Origin: Thalassia testudinum
Lineage: Eukaryota; Streptophyta; Magnoliopsida; Alismatales; Hydrocharitaceae
Assembly: GCA_037157565.1 (NCBI GenBank)
Contig: JAZHRO010000073.1
Span: forward strand, 19,970,501 to 20,034,500
Direction: 5' to 3'
DNA: 64,000 bases
Below, piece by piece: positions 45,361-56,307 of this stretch (position 1 is the stretch's first letter; each line of letters starts with the position of its first letter). The notes beneath the pieces were generated by a model, which saw only the letters and a list, made by a program, of their open reading frames with translations, had not been told where the DNA came from and did not search any database. A program made the translations under genes and the position numbers.

Positions 45361-46434
45361 CTCACACCTGATCAAGAAACACACCTGATTTTTGTTCTCC
45401 AGCAGCATTGGAGAGCCATTGGATGGACTCTTGATGATCTGACTGGAATCAGCCCTTCATACTGCACACATCACATCTACACTGAGGAGGGCTCATGACC
45501 ATCCCGTGAAATGCAGAGACACCTAAATCCAAATCTACAAGATGTCGTGAAAAAGGAGATCATCAAGTGGTTAGATGCAAGAATCATCTACCTGATCTCT
45601 GATAGTCGGTGGGTGAGTCCAATTCAAGTTGTGCCTAAGAAGGTAGGGCTCACCGTCATCACAACTAAAATCGGAGAAACCATACCGACCCATACAATGA
45701 ACTCATGGAGAGTCTGCATTGATTATAGAAGACTCAATTCTTACACGAAAAATGATCATTTCCCACTACCCTTCATTAATCAGATTCTCGAGAAACTAGC
45801 GGGAAATCGATTCTTCTGCTTTTTGGACAGGTACTCCAGTTATAACCAGGTCGCAATCCATCCTGAGGACCAAGAGAGGACCACCTTCATCTGCCCCTTT
45901 GGAACATACACATTCCGAAGGATGCCGTTCGGTCTCTACAATGCACTCGCTACTTTTCAGCGGTGCATGCTTGCCATATTCTCAGATATGGTAGGTGAAT
46001 ACCTTGAAGTCTTCATGGACGACTTCTTGGTATTTGGTGAATCATTTGACGATTGCCTCCTGCACTTGGTCCAAATCCTCAGGCGGTGCATCGATGCGAA
46101 TTTGGTTCTTTCTTGGGAAAAGAGCCACTTCATGATACCTGAGGGAATTGTCTTGGGACATCTCATCTCTAAAAAAGGCATCCAGGTTGATCGAGCCAAG
46201 GTGAATTTGATTTCCAAACTCCCTATGCCTAGCTCGATCAAAGACATCCGATCCTTTCTGGGGCATGTCAATTTTTATCGTCAATTCATTCCTGATTTTT
46301 CAGAAATCGCACACCCCCTGACTAATCTTCTATCTAAGGATGCAACTTTTGAAATCTCCAAGGATTACACTCAAGCATTTGAGATCCTGCGTGATCGAGT
46401 TACCCAAGCACCTATCCTACAGTCCCCTGATTAG
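45361..46434 (+). pseudogene. pol: Element 4 reverse transcriptase
   Basis: The frame has MQRHLNPNLQDVVKKEIIKW, VCIDYRRLNSYTKNDHFPLP, FCFLDRYSSYNQVAIHPEDQ, TFICPFGTYTFRRMPFGLYN and the catalytic FMDDFLVFG near 46013-46039. The connection GHLISKKGIQVDRAKVNLI follows. Stops at 45358-45360, 45496-45498 and 46432-46434 interrupt the frame; the last stands where relatives have Trp. Confidence 0.94.
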
Positions 46435-46638
46435 TCTCAACCCTTTGAGATCATGTGTGATACATCTAAGCATGCTGTAGGTGCGATACTTGGATAGAAA
46501 ATAGACAGGAAACCCGTGGTCATCTACTACACTAGCAAGATACTTGACGAGGCTCCACGTAACTACACAGTTACTGAGAAAGAGCTACTAGCTGTAGTAT
46601 TTTCCCTGGAAAAATTTAGATCATATCTTTTGGGTTTC
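46435..46638 (+). pseudogene. pol: Element 4 RNase H, first part
   Basis: The frame continues with QPFEIMCDTSKHAVGAILG, a TAG, then KPVVIYYTSKILDEAPRNYT and [20 protein letters not shown], and is then cut by the solo LTR at 46639. The rest resumes at 48371. Confidence 0.92.
46634..46638. repeat. Target duplication of solo LTR, left copy (GTTTC)
   Basis: GTTTC before the LTR matches GTTCC (48366-48370) after it at four of five bases. The one difference is a transition. Confidence 0.8.
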
Positions 46639-48365
46639 TGATGTAAACATGTTTATATCACATAAATTGTCTATTTACGCGTGTTCTTAGGCATAGAATT
46701 GCATCACATACTATAAATATTGCATAACATGCATCATCTTGCATTTTGGTTAGTCTGTATAAAATGTAGGTTAATTATCTCTTTTTATGGCCAGAGACAG
46801 GGCAACTTGTTAATTAGGGCTTTAGATTGAGGATCCAACCATATGGATCTAATTAGGGCAACGACGGGAGTTCAACGACTCCAAGATTGCCTTGATCGGA
46901 CATCCATAGCACCAGCTAGAGATCGAGAAACCCTAAAGATTAAGGGTTAAGATGGTGCTAATACACACTTTAGATGACAAATCTGACCACACAGATGGGT
47001 TCGAATCGATGATCGCAGCCTAACAACATGAAAATCGGTCCAATCCGACACCCATGGCATCGTCTGCAACACACAGAAGTTGGACGACCAAGATGGCGCC
47101 ACGTGGTGCCATCTCAGCCACCCGATTAACCCCAGAGACCCGCCGCTCTCCTCTTCTGAAGGTGCGGCAAGGTGTGATTTGGGCCGTTGGATCTTGATCC
47201 AACGGCCATGAGCACGCGCCGCTTAAAACCTCCGCGCGACACAAATGAAGGTGCAACGCAGCGGTTGTGAGGCGTTGCGTGCACGCGGGGCACGGGTTCG
47301 ATTCTCAATCCGCTGCGCGCACGCGTTAAATCCAGACAGCGCGATCGGCTACGGACGACGCTAATCACCCAATTGGGCGTACGCGGGATCAGATGCTCCG
47401 CCTCATGACAGATCTGACGCGCGATCAGGCGGTGCGAAGCTGAAGAGCAGGCGCAGGTGAGGATCGATCTCGATCGTCCGATCTTACGATTGGACGGCTG
47501 AGATCACCTAAACGTGCGTGGGTGCATTTAGGCGTGGAAGAGGAGCGGGTGCGTAGCACGCACACACGTCGCCCACGACGGACCTTCAGTGACATTTAAG
47601 TCCGTCACTAAATGTCCCATATTAATGTTTTTGATATTATAATGACCAAAATGCCCCCAATCCTTATAAGTATAAAAGGAAACCCCTACCCTACGAATTT
47701 CTCATCCCTTCCTTCTCGTTCCTCTCCAAAGCTTAAGAGAAGCTTGTCCTAAACCTGGGATGCTCCTCTAGAGTAGAAATTATAACTTTTCCACCTTCAT
47801 CTCCCTTCATAGAGCATCCCGCGGTTGTCCTCTCTTTGCATTCGGGAAGCAGATCCCGTGATGACGATGACGTGCTGCTTCATTCCCATTCCTCCCGCTT
47901 CGTTCTCCTTCTTCCCGCTCCATTCCCCGTCTTCTAGGCGTCGTCCTGTCCAGCTCGTCCTCCAAGCAATCGTCGAGGAGAATATTTCTCTCTCCATTCT
48001 CTTTACTGCTTTCTAGTGTAGATTTCCCACTTTCTAGTCGTAATCAGTAGTGTAATGAACAACTTCTTATAATGAAATCCATGTTTATTCTACCTCTCTT
48101 TTGATTGTATTTGTAATATTCTCTCTCTCTCTTCTATTTATTATTTGTTAAATAGATAGCTAGTTTTCAACCAGCTAATTTGTTTCATGATAAATAAATA
48201 AAACATGTATTTTTAATCAAACGTCCGCCTCCCTATGTTTGACCCAGAACTTCTTTATGGATTTTCAGTATAAATTTTATCTGTTGAACGGATTTCTACG
48301 CGACTCGAACTACGACGATGGGTTTTCGAATCCAATTACGAACGTGTAGTTTTCCGCCTACGACA
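46639..48365 (+). repeat. Solo LTR (1727 bp) inside element 4 RNase H
   Basis: It starts TGATGTAAACATG (a long palindrome at 46639-46660), ends GCCTACGACA and is flanked by near-identical 5-bp duplications. It has a TATA box (TATAAAAGG at 47671) and the U5 motif GCCTCCCTATGTTTGACC near 48226-48243, so it is on the plus strand. A GGATC-TT-GATCC palindrome lies near 47190. It is related to the element 5 LTR in layout and patches of sequence. Removing it with one target copy restores the element 4 frame. Confidence 0.9.
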
Positions 48366-48370
48366 GTTCC
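48366..48370. repeat. Target duplication of solo LTR, right copy (GTTCC)
   Basis: It is the partner of 46634-46638. Element 4 sequence homologous to element 3 resumes directly with CGGGTTATCATATACTC. Confidence 0.8.
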
Positions 48371-49903
48371 CGGGTTATCATATACTCAGATCACACTGCA
48401 GTGAGGCACCTCCTTGCGAAGAAGGATGTGAAACCTCGACTAATCCATTGGATCTTGCTGTTGCAAGAATTTGATGTTGAGATTCATGATAAAGCGAGAA
48501 AGTAGAACATGGTAGCTGACCACCTATCCTGCCTTCCTTCTGACAGTATCGACCCTTCCGGATCCATCACAAAACACTTTCCCGATGAGCACCTCTTGAC
48601 TATTAGTACGAGGCTTCCTTGGTTTGTTGATTTAGTGAACTACTAGGCATCACATCAAATCCCGTCCGATTGGCTGAAGGCCAAAAAAGATAAATTGCTT
48701 TCCAATGCCAGGTATTACATTTGGGAAGACCCATACCTCTTCCACATTGGTGCTGATCAAATTATTAGATGGTGCGTCCTGGAAGCAGAAGTTCAGGACA
48801 TTTTGTCCTTTTGCCATGACCAAGTTTGCAGCGGATACAAACATAAAATCGCAGCAAAAGTTTTCCAGTGCGGCTTTTACTGGTCCACGATTTTCAAAGA
48901 TGCATACGATCACTGTAAGGCATGCACTCGTTGCCAAACCTTGGGCAACATGAGCCACCACGATATGATACCTTTACAGTAAATTCTCGTATGTGAAATG
49001 TTCAACATCTGGAGAATTGATTTCATGGGACCCTTCCCTGTTTCGGACGGTTTCAAGTACATTCTTCTCGATGTTGAGTACGTGTCCAAATGGATCGAAG
49101 CCATTCCGACCCAAACCAACGATCATAAGGTGGTAATCAAATTCATTCATCAAAACATCTTTTCTTGATTCGGGATTCCACGTGCCATTATCTCTGATGG
49201 AGGGACCCATTTCACAAATACTCAGTTCAGATCACTAATGACCAAATACGAGGTGTCACACCGAATCTCTACTCCTTATCACCCCCAAACCAACGGTCTA
49301 GCTAAACTATTGAATCGGGAGATCAAGAAAATCCTTTAGGTCACTGTTTGACCTGATAAGAAAGATTGGTCGTCCCGACTTCTGGAAGCCTTGTGGGCTT
49401 ATAGGACCGCCCACAAAATCCAATTGGGCATGTCTCCTTTCAGATTCGTGTATGGGAAGGCATGTCACCTCCCCATCGAGTTGGAGCACAAAGCCTATTG
49501 GGATGTATGGAAGTGTAATCTAGATCTTTCTAAGGCAGGAACCCACAAAAAGCTTCAAATGAGCGAGATCGATGAATTACGCAATGATGCATTTTAGAAC
49601 TCACAAATTTACAAAGAGCGGCTTAAGGCCTTTCATGCCAAGCACATATCCAGAAAGATCTTTCACCCTGGTCAGAAAGTCCTACTCTTTGATGCCAAAC
49701 TCAAATTGTTCCCAGGAAAACTCAGATCAAAATGGATTGGACCATATCTTATCTGACGAATCTTCGAAAATGGACCCGTTGAAATCAGCCAACCCAGCCT
49801 TGATTCAAAACCCTTTGTCGTGAATGGTCAGCGACTTAAGCCATTCATTGAACTCATTGATACAAACAGGGCTGAAGTATCTTTTGATCTCCATTCTCCC
49901 TGA
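48371..49903 (+). pseudogene. pol: Element 4 RNase H end and integrase
   Basis: The frame resumes with [18 protein letters not shown] and VADHLS, then the integrase zinc region (CHDQVCSG.., CTRCQTLGNMSHHD), [34 protein letters not shown] and the Glu region near 49310. Several stops interrupt it (for example 48643-48645, 48980-48982 and near 49167 and 49338). The C-terminus VNGQRLKPFIELID leads to the natural TGA at 49901-49903. Confidence 0.92.
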
Positions 49904-49921
49904 GCTCATTGCGCCTGGCTG

Positions 49922-49960
49922 ATGGCGTTAAACTCAGCGCTTCATGGGAGGCAACCCGTC
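49922..49960 (+). other. Element 4 pol-tail hairpin (ATGGG-AGGCAA-CCCGT)
   Basis: GGCGTTAAACTCAGCGCTTC is followed by the stem ATGGG/CCCGT (49944-49959) with loop AGGCAA. One pair is a G-T wobble. It lies about 20 bases after the pol stop. Confidence 0.82.
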
Positions 49961-50168
49961 ATCTTGTTGAAAAACTCGAAACCCTTCTTAACACATTTTA
50001 TACTGAACTCATATTACACTCTAGGGTTTGTCCATTAGAACAGCCGACTCCACCTTTGGTACCCGTACCCGAGCTTGAAATCGTTCGCAACAGTCACCCC
50101 AACCCATCCACCCACCCAAAACCTGTTCTAATGTACGTTCTAAGCTGAACTCGAACCCACCTAATTTA

Positions 50169-50206
50169 CAATGAGGACAATGCAAATCATAGGCATGGGG
50201 GGGTAT
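50169..50206 (+). other. Element 4 internal hairpin plus G-tract
   Basis: CAATGAGGACAATG (one stem mismatch compared with elements 2 and 3) is followed by CATAGGCATGGGGGGGTA with seven G (50197-50203). The terminal polypurine tract, 1.35 kb downstream, repeats the TAGGCATGGGGG core. Confidence 0.8.
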
Positions 50207-50958
50207 TAAAGTGCAAAACACTCTGAGAATCACTTCACAAGAAAGGGTTTCATAAAAAAAATCACATATTCCAAAAACCAAAAAAATAAAAAATTGAAAA
50301 AGAACAAAAATAGAAGGGAGGAAATTTTGAGTGAAATGATTGCATATCATTTTTTAGGAGAAAAAGGGGAGGTGATATAAATGTCAAAAAGGAGCACAAG
50401 TTGAAAAGAAAAAAGAGATAGTCATTAGTAAAAGATTAAGGAATCGACTTAGTTCTAGACCAAATCAAAAAGAAAGAAAATGAAAGACAAAAAGTGCTAA
50501 GAGACAAAAAAAGGATTAGTATGAATGCTGATCTTAGGCCTCTTAGGTTGTGATTTTAGGCTTAAAAATTCAAGTATCCACTAAAATCTAGATAGTCCTC
50601 AAGAGGTTGGGGAAAATGCAAAGCTTAAGTATTAGGTCTAACACTTAGGGATTATTCGACCTCATTAACTGACCTCTGGTTTGTGGGACTCGGTAACCTA
50701 AGCACCCCAATCCACACACAGTCTGGTTCAGTGCACATAATTATAAAAATCATGCAAAGGCGTTAAATCTGTTCTGAAAAAGTTACCTAGATTAGGAGTG
50801 GCTAATCAACACAAGTTGATTTGGAAGAGTTCCCAGTGCGGAGAGGTGGGAAATTCCCCTCAAAGATGCGCAATAACATATCATCTCCTAGGTGCTTATC
50901 TCCTAGGATATCTAAATATCCTACCAGGGGCATGTAAGCACCTTGTGCTAGTTGAGAT

Positions 50959-51107
50959 GCCATGGGTGGCATTATCACGAAATGTCGATTGCCAGGGTCT
51001 AGATTTATCTACAGAATGCCATGGGCAGGATTATCTTGAAATCTCGGAAGCCAGGGTTTTGAGGGTTGCCATGGGCGGTGCTATCTCGAAGCATCGATTG
51101 CTAGGGA
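50959..51107 (+). repeat. Three tandem ~50-60 nt repeats in element 4 tail
   Basis: Units at about 50959-50999, 51017-51057 and 51068-51107 each have GCCATGGGYRG, TATCNCGAAAT-like and GCCAGGG-like blocks. They match the array in element 3. Confidence 0.8.
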
Positions 51108-51545
51108 CCCTGTGAGGATTGATGGTGGGAACTAGGAATTTGATACAGACCGTGTTGTAAAGCTAATCCGAAGCTAGAAATAAAGTGAAAAGAGAGAGAA
51201 AACTCTCCAAAAATAAAGAAAAAAATTCCTTTGTCTCTCTCTTACAAAAATGCATTGCAAACTGAATCTAGGCTAAAACATATTACAAGCACGGGTGCTT
51301 TAACCGCAGAGTTCAATGAACCTTAGGTTAGTTCCTGTGGGCCTTAGAAACCTTCGTGGCGGACTGAGGCTAGAGCTGGTCAGGTCCGGATCTTGGTTGG
51401 TACTTGAGTACCTCTAGGCCAACTATCGACATTCTGACCTAATCTACAAAAGAAAACACACATCAAAGTTCTGAGCATAAAAAGGCATGTGGTCTAAAAT
51501 TTGAGAAAAATTCCTTGAGATTTTGTTAAGGGACTAGTAAAAGCT

Positions 51546-51558
51546 AGGCATGGGGGTA
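51546..51558 (+). other. Element 4 polypurine tract
   Basis: AGGCATGGGGGTA is immediately before the LTR start TGATGGG. It is identical to the element 3 tract over this length. Confidence 0.9.
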
Positions 51559-54321
51559 TGATGGGAACACCATCATGAGCCATAACTAGCTTAATTTGAT
51601 TTGATTAAGTCAGTAAATGCTCCTACATAACTGCCAGAGAACTGTAATTCATTGCATAATCATTTTGAGAGAAAGGTAAGAAACAAGGGTTAAAGCTATA
51701 ATTTTACCATTATATCATGAATGCAGTACAACCACGGGTTTTCTCAGGGGATAATTAAGGGTCAAATGGTCCTAAAAGGCTAACAAGTGGGTTAGAATAG
51801 ATAGAAAAGGGTTTTCGCATGTTTTGAGAATTAAATGACTTTTGAAATCCTAGAAATAGACCCGCTTAATTGAATAAGGTTCTGGTCAGGATAAAATTTA
51901 CCTAAACCCTCTAAAATTCGTAGAAAAATATTCTTTAGGGTTTGGTACCTTCAATTTGACCATTATAACCCATCTTGACAAAAAATAGTCTCAAACTGAC
52001 ATTTACTTTAATTTAGGTTTTTGCATAAATTACCCAGTCAAACTTGGTCAAAACCTTAATCCAACTTCACCATTGGATTCCTTAGCTCCAAATTAGGTTT
52101 GTACCAAAATTTGGGGCCAATCTGAGATTGTCTTGACCTAGTTTGCAACTTAGTTCTGTCTGATCACATTTATGCCCCTAACTTACAAAATCTTTACAAA
52201 AAGGCTCCTAACTTTATCATCATTTTCACGAATAGGTCCCTGCTACCATTAATCCTATTCATACAAACTCCGACGACCTAAAATTGGCAAGATCTCCATG
52301 ATTCCTTGACGAATCCCTCTCAGATTTGAAAGGGAAGTTCATTAAGGAATTCCCTTCCTCTTAAGCCAATTCCCACGCCTTAAAACCTCCCCAATCTCTC
52401 ATGCGAACGCATGAGAGATTAGGGTATGCTAAAAATTCTAACTCCGGTGAAGCTTTCCAAGCTTCCTGCTTCCCAAGCTCAAAAACACTTCTAAAGGCCT
52501 ATAAAAAGACCTCCAGATCAAACCATTCTCCCCACCCTCGTATTTGGCCTTGAACACCTTCAATTCTTCTCCTCTTTCTTGGCCGAATTGCTCCTCGACG
52601 TCTGACAACCTCCCCTACTTTCATTCTTCCACCGTTCGCAATATTGATGGTGGGCTATCTCCCCCATCTTCTTCTATGTCGAGCTGTACCAGCCGATGCC
52701 CCCTTCGCTGTCTTCCTCGCTACTTCCTATCCACCGAAGCAACCTCCTTCTCTGGCATCGGCCATACCACAATTGGTGCCATCTCCTCTCCCCTTCGTCC
52801 GCTATCGCTCTCAACCAACTCCTCATCTTCCTCTCATCACACCAGCATATCCAACACACTGTTCGACCCCCGCACAACCGTCCACGACTTCATCTTCCAT
52901 CTCTCTGGCAGAACTTCGGTGAGCCCTGGCAACTTCCACACACCGCCAAACCAGCCGCTCCCGCACTCCACACCTCCACCTTGACCTCAGGAGCAAAATC
53001 CCTAACTTTGTTAGGATGGTTGCCCCTCCAAACGCCCCGCCGAACAAAGCCACATCTGGTCACCCTCCGTGAGGTCGACAGACCTCATCACTTAAGCACA
53101 TGCCACGCTGACCCCCTCAGCAAGTTTGCCGTGCTCCGACGATTGTTCCTGAATGTTTTGACGTGGCCGAAAGGCCTTATTTTTGAGTTCTAGGTTTCAG
53201 GTGTCCCGCCATTGACGCTGCAAGCTTCGAGCTTGCTTGAAGCTCTCTCCAGCAACTGCAGCCCTAGCCATTTGTCCCAGGTAGCACGGAATCAACCCAG
53301 GAACACTTGAGACCAGTCAATTGTGGCATTGACCATCCCTGCTGTGCGAATTGGACGATGACTTCATCTCCAACTTCTGTGCGAAGAACGCAGGACGGAT
53401 AGTCCCACATCGGATACAGATGGTCCTCCTGTGCCACATAAATTGAAAAATGTGTCTGGGCTTAGTTGCTTTAGACACAAAGGGGTGAGGTCCCTCACAC
53501 CCCTCATGTGCCTCGTCCGCGACACGCTGCCCGTGGAACTAGTGAAGATTCGATAACCCACCTAAGCCCTGTACACTCTTTGACTGCGATCCACGCTCGC
53601 AGCCCTGCACCCGAGTGCGCTCTAGGTCCGAATACCCAATAACCCGGTATTATTGGAGGCTCTGGGAGAGCATGACCCAAGGAGAGAAAGAGAGGAGAGT
53701 CTGCGCGGGGTAGGGGATGGTTTTGCTCTCTGGGAAGTTGGCTAACACTTGGCCAAATCTAAGAACCTTTCCTTTGTGCTTGAAAAGAAGAAGGGAAGAA
53801 GAAGAGCAGAGAAAGAAGGAGAAGAGAGAAAGCAGAGAAAGAAAGAAGTGGAAAAGAAGAAGAGTCCCACAATAATAGAGAAAGAGGAAGAAGAAAGAAG
53901 AAGGAAAGCAAGAGAAGAAGAAAAGAAGAGATCAGAGAAAGAAGAAGCAAAGAAAAGCACTGTTCATCAGATGTTTAAAGACATCTGATTGAATAATCAG
54001 ATGGCTGACTTGAAGTTTATTTCATTCATAACTATTGAGTTTCATTTGATATTATTGTAGGGAGTAATTGGTGATTCAAATCACCATTTTACTCCATTCT
54101 TTTTGCAGTCTGACACATTGATCTTATTGCCATATTATTCTGAATTAATTTCTGATTATAATTTCTTATCTCTGTTGTTTAAATTGCAATTTTGACAATT
54201 GAATTCCTACTTGCTCCCAGCGAACGACCTCAAACTTTTTCGAGTATAAATTTTATCTGTTTTTCGTGAGATTTCAACTATACTGCAACTTAACGATTTA
54301 AAACCTGATTTCAAGAGAACA
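51559..54321 (+). repeat. Element 4 3' LTR (2763 bp)
   Basis: It starts TGATGGGAACACCATCA (6-bp hairpin) and continues TGAGCCATAACTAGCTT as in element 3. It has a TATA box CCTATAAAAAGACC (52498-52511), a purine-rich run (53780-53955), a 9-bp inverted repeat ATCAGATGT/ACATCTGAT (53966-53989) and the U5 motif TTGCTCCCAGCGAACGACC (54211-54229). It ends AAGAGAACA; the exact last base may be 54321 or 54324. Frames through it are non-coding. Confidence 0.88.
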
Positions 54322-54596
54322 ACATGCCCCAATCCAATGAATGAAAAATGTGGGCCATTGGATCGACATCCAACGGCCACGAAGAGGCCACGTAGCCCAC
54401 TACCATGTGCTTCATTAGAGGAGAGTCCATCTTAGCCGTTGGATTTGCATCCAGTAGCTGAGAATGGCCGCGCATTAAATCTTAACTATGACACAAGTGG
54501 CGGTGCAGCGCAGCGGTACATGCACTCGCACACAAGCGAGTGGTGTGAGTTTGACTCGCGCTTAGTGCTAAATCGAGAAGGCGGTGTTCTCGCATG
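54322..54596 (+). repeat. Fragment of another Athila-like LTR between elements 4 and 5
   Basis: The stretch with GGATCGACATCCAACGGCC and the following GACACAAGTGGCGGTGCAGC resembles 47180-47270 of the solo LTR and part of the element 5 LTR. It has neither LTR end, so it is the remnant into which elements 4 and 5 inserted or recombined. Confidence 0.6.
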
Positions 54597-56285
54597 TGAT
54601 TGCACAGCAATCATAGGTCCTAATATGCCTGAATTAAGTTAGAACCTAGCTTAACTTAATCATTCTGTATGCATTCGCATCATGCTTTGCATCGTAGTTG
54701 TTTTATTAGTTTTGTAAATAATAATGTTGTATTATGTTCTAATTGAGAGATATTAATAATTGCAGGTAATTCGGGGCTGCGGATGATCGATCCAATCATA
54801 CGAATCTGCTCAGAATGATGACGGGAGTCCAATGCTTTCAAGATCACATCGATCAGACTCCCGTAGCATCCTATGGAATCGACAGAAGAGCAAGAACCAA
54901 GAGGTAAATAGGAGAAAATCAGGACGGATCGCAGTCCCACGACATAAGAATCATCACAATTGAAGGCCTACATCATCATTTGCAAAAGAAAGAAGATGGA
55001 CGGTCACAATGGTGCCACGTGGTACCATCGCAACTGCCCGTCACACCGGCCCCAAATCCTGAACGCATCTTACCGTGCGTCTTGGGTCGTTGGATCTCCA
55101 TCCAATGGCCATGAGCCGCCCATGTCACCCACTTCGTCGCACTTCATCAAGATGATCAAGCCTCATCCATTGGATCTTCATCCAATGGTTGAGGGCAGTT
55201 GCACAAGCAATGGAAACCGCAACAACTCGGTCGTGTAGCTGTTGTCAAGCGTGCTCAACCAACAACGCACGACACTGGTTCAACTCATAATGCATGCTTC
55301 AATCAGAGGTGGCAACGTGTGGATGAAATCCACCCATTGGATCATCAATCGACGGTGGGAGCACGACCACGCAGCACGCGGAGAGGACTCGGACGATGAT
55401 GCGTCGGATCACGCGAGAATGAACGTGCGTGCGCGTGCATTTGAAATTCAAGAGGTGTAGGCGCGGCTCTTTTAAGCCATCGGATCTCATGATCGGACGA
55501 CTGATATATGATGAGAGCGGATTGAGCATGTTTCACGCGCATGTGGTTGATGAGGCACGCGTAGAAGAGGAAAGTTCGTGTCGTGAGTGTTCGATCATGA
55601 TCCAAGGGCAGCGAGCATGACACGTGGCGCCATCTAGTGCATCCGACGCGTAGAAGGCATTTTGAAGGTTATTTTTAGACAAAATCAGAGTCATTGATCT
55701 TTCGATCGATGGATCTGATCACCAGAGGGTTGTTGCATGATTTTGTAGGCTTAAATGCCCATCTTGCCCCTCATAAAAGCTATAAAAGAAGGCCCAGGGT
55801 CCCCCAGTGAAGGAAACTCTTCCATCTTCCACCAACTCCTCCAGACCCTCCCTAGTTCTTCAGACCTTCTTCTTTGGCTCTCTCCATCTCTGGCTCTCTT
55901 CCTTTGAAGCACCCACCAAGCCACCTTGGTGGACCTCCGTTGCTTTCCCCAGCCTCTCTAGAAGGCCACCACAGACCACTCATGGTGCCCTCATTATGCC
56001 AGATTAGATAGTGATATTCTAGTTTCTTTCTACAATTACTCTTGTTCTAGCATTACATAGTCATACTCTAGAATTATTTGATCAAAGTCATGATTACATT
56101 CTATTTATATATATTGTGATTATTATCTAGTTAGTATTTAGATTCAAATTAGTTTTGAGATTGAAAATGTTTTCTGCCTCCCTGAGTTTGACCGGGACTC
56201 ACATCTCGTAAATTTTATCTGTTTCGACGTACTTCGCACTATACTATGACTAATTGACTTTAAAATGCAATTTACGCCTCGAACA
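54597..56285 (+). repeat. Element 5 5' LTR (about 1689 bp)
   Basis: The proposed start TGATTGCACAGCAATCA is a perfect 7-bp hairpin like those opening the other LTRs, and the end CGCCTCGAACA is three bases before the primer site. A TATA box (TATAAAAGAAGG, 55781) and the U5 motif GCCTCCCTGAGTTTGACC (56176-56193) are in the expected places. Several inverted GGATC..ATCC words lie at 54990-55350. The end is firm; the start is inferred from the hairpin and from the length of the related solo LTR (1727 bp). Confidence 0.78.
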
Positions 56286-56288
56286 AAT

Positions 56289-56307
56289 TGGCGCCGTTGT
56301 CGGGGAG
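56289..56307 (+). other. Element 5 primer binding site (tRNA-Asp)
   Basis: TGGCGCCGTTGTCGGGGAG matches the complement of the plant tRNA-Asp 3' end with one change in the first 18 bases (C to T). It lies three bases after the LTR. Confidence 0.92.

Larger units (their letters stand above)
49904..51545 (+). other. Element 4 non-coding 3' region
   Basis: About 1.6 kb without an env-like frame. It holds the pol-tail hairpin, the internal hairpin and G-tract module and the three-copy repeat, all in the same order and spacing as in element 3. The conserved layout in two independently decaying copies suggests these non-coding parts matter for the element. Confidence 0.75.
43421..54321 (+). mobile_element. 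Element 4: Athila-lineage element, 5'-truncated, close relative of element 3
   Basis: On the plus strand it starts inside gag and runs through protease, reverse transcriptase, RNase H, integrase, a non-coding tail, a polypurine tract and a 2763-bp 3' LTR. The coding sequence, tail modules and LTR all resemble element 3 closely, so it is the same family. A solo LTR (46639-48365) splits its RNase H. The 5' LTR, leader and first half of gag are missing at the 43420 junction. Confidence 0.92.

Noticed and set aside
52544..53193. Overlapping plus-strand frames of 90-165 codons rich in Ser and Pro.
   Set aside because: They lie in the transcribed part of the element 4 3' LTR and overlap in different frames; no domain.
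53749..53988. A Lys/Glu-rich frame resembling a coiled coil.
   Set aside because: It is the purine-rich run in the element 4 LTR; the same run in element 3 (minus strand) is a different length and frame.
54211..54233. The tRNA-like GTTCGACC motif as part of a tRNA gene.
   Set aside because: No box A, acceptor stem or anticodon arm is found at the right distance.
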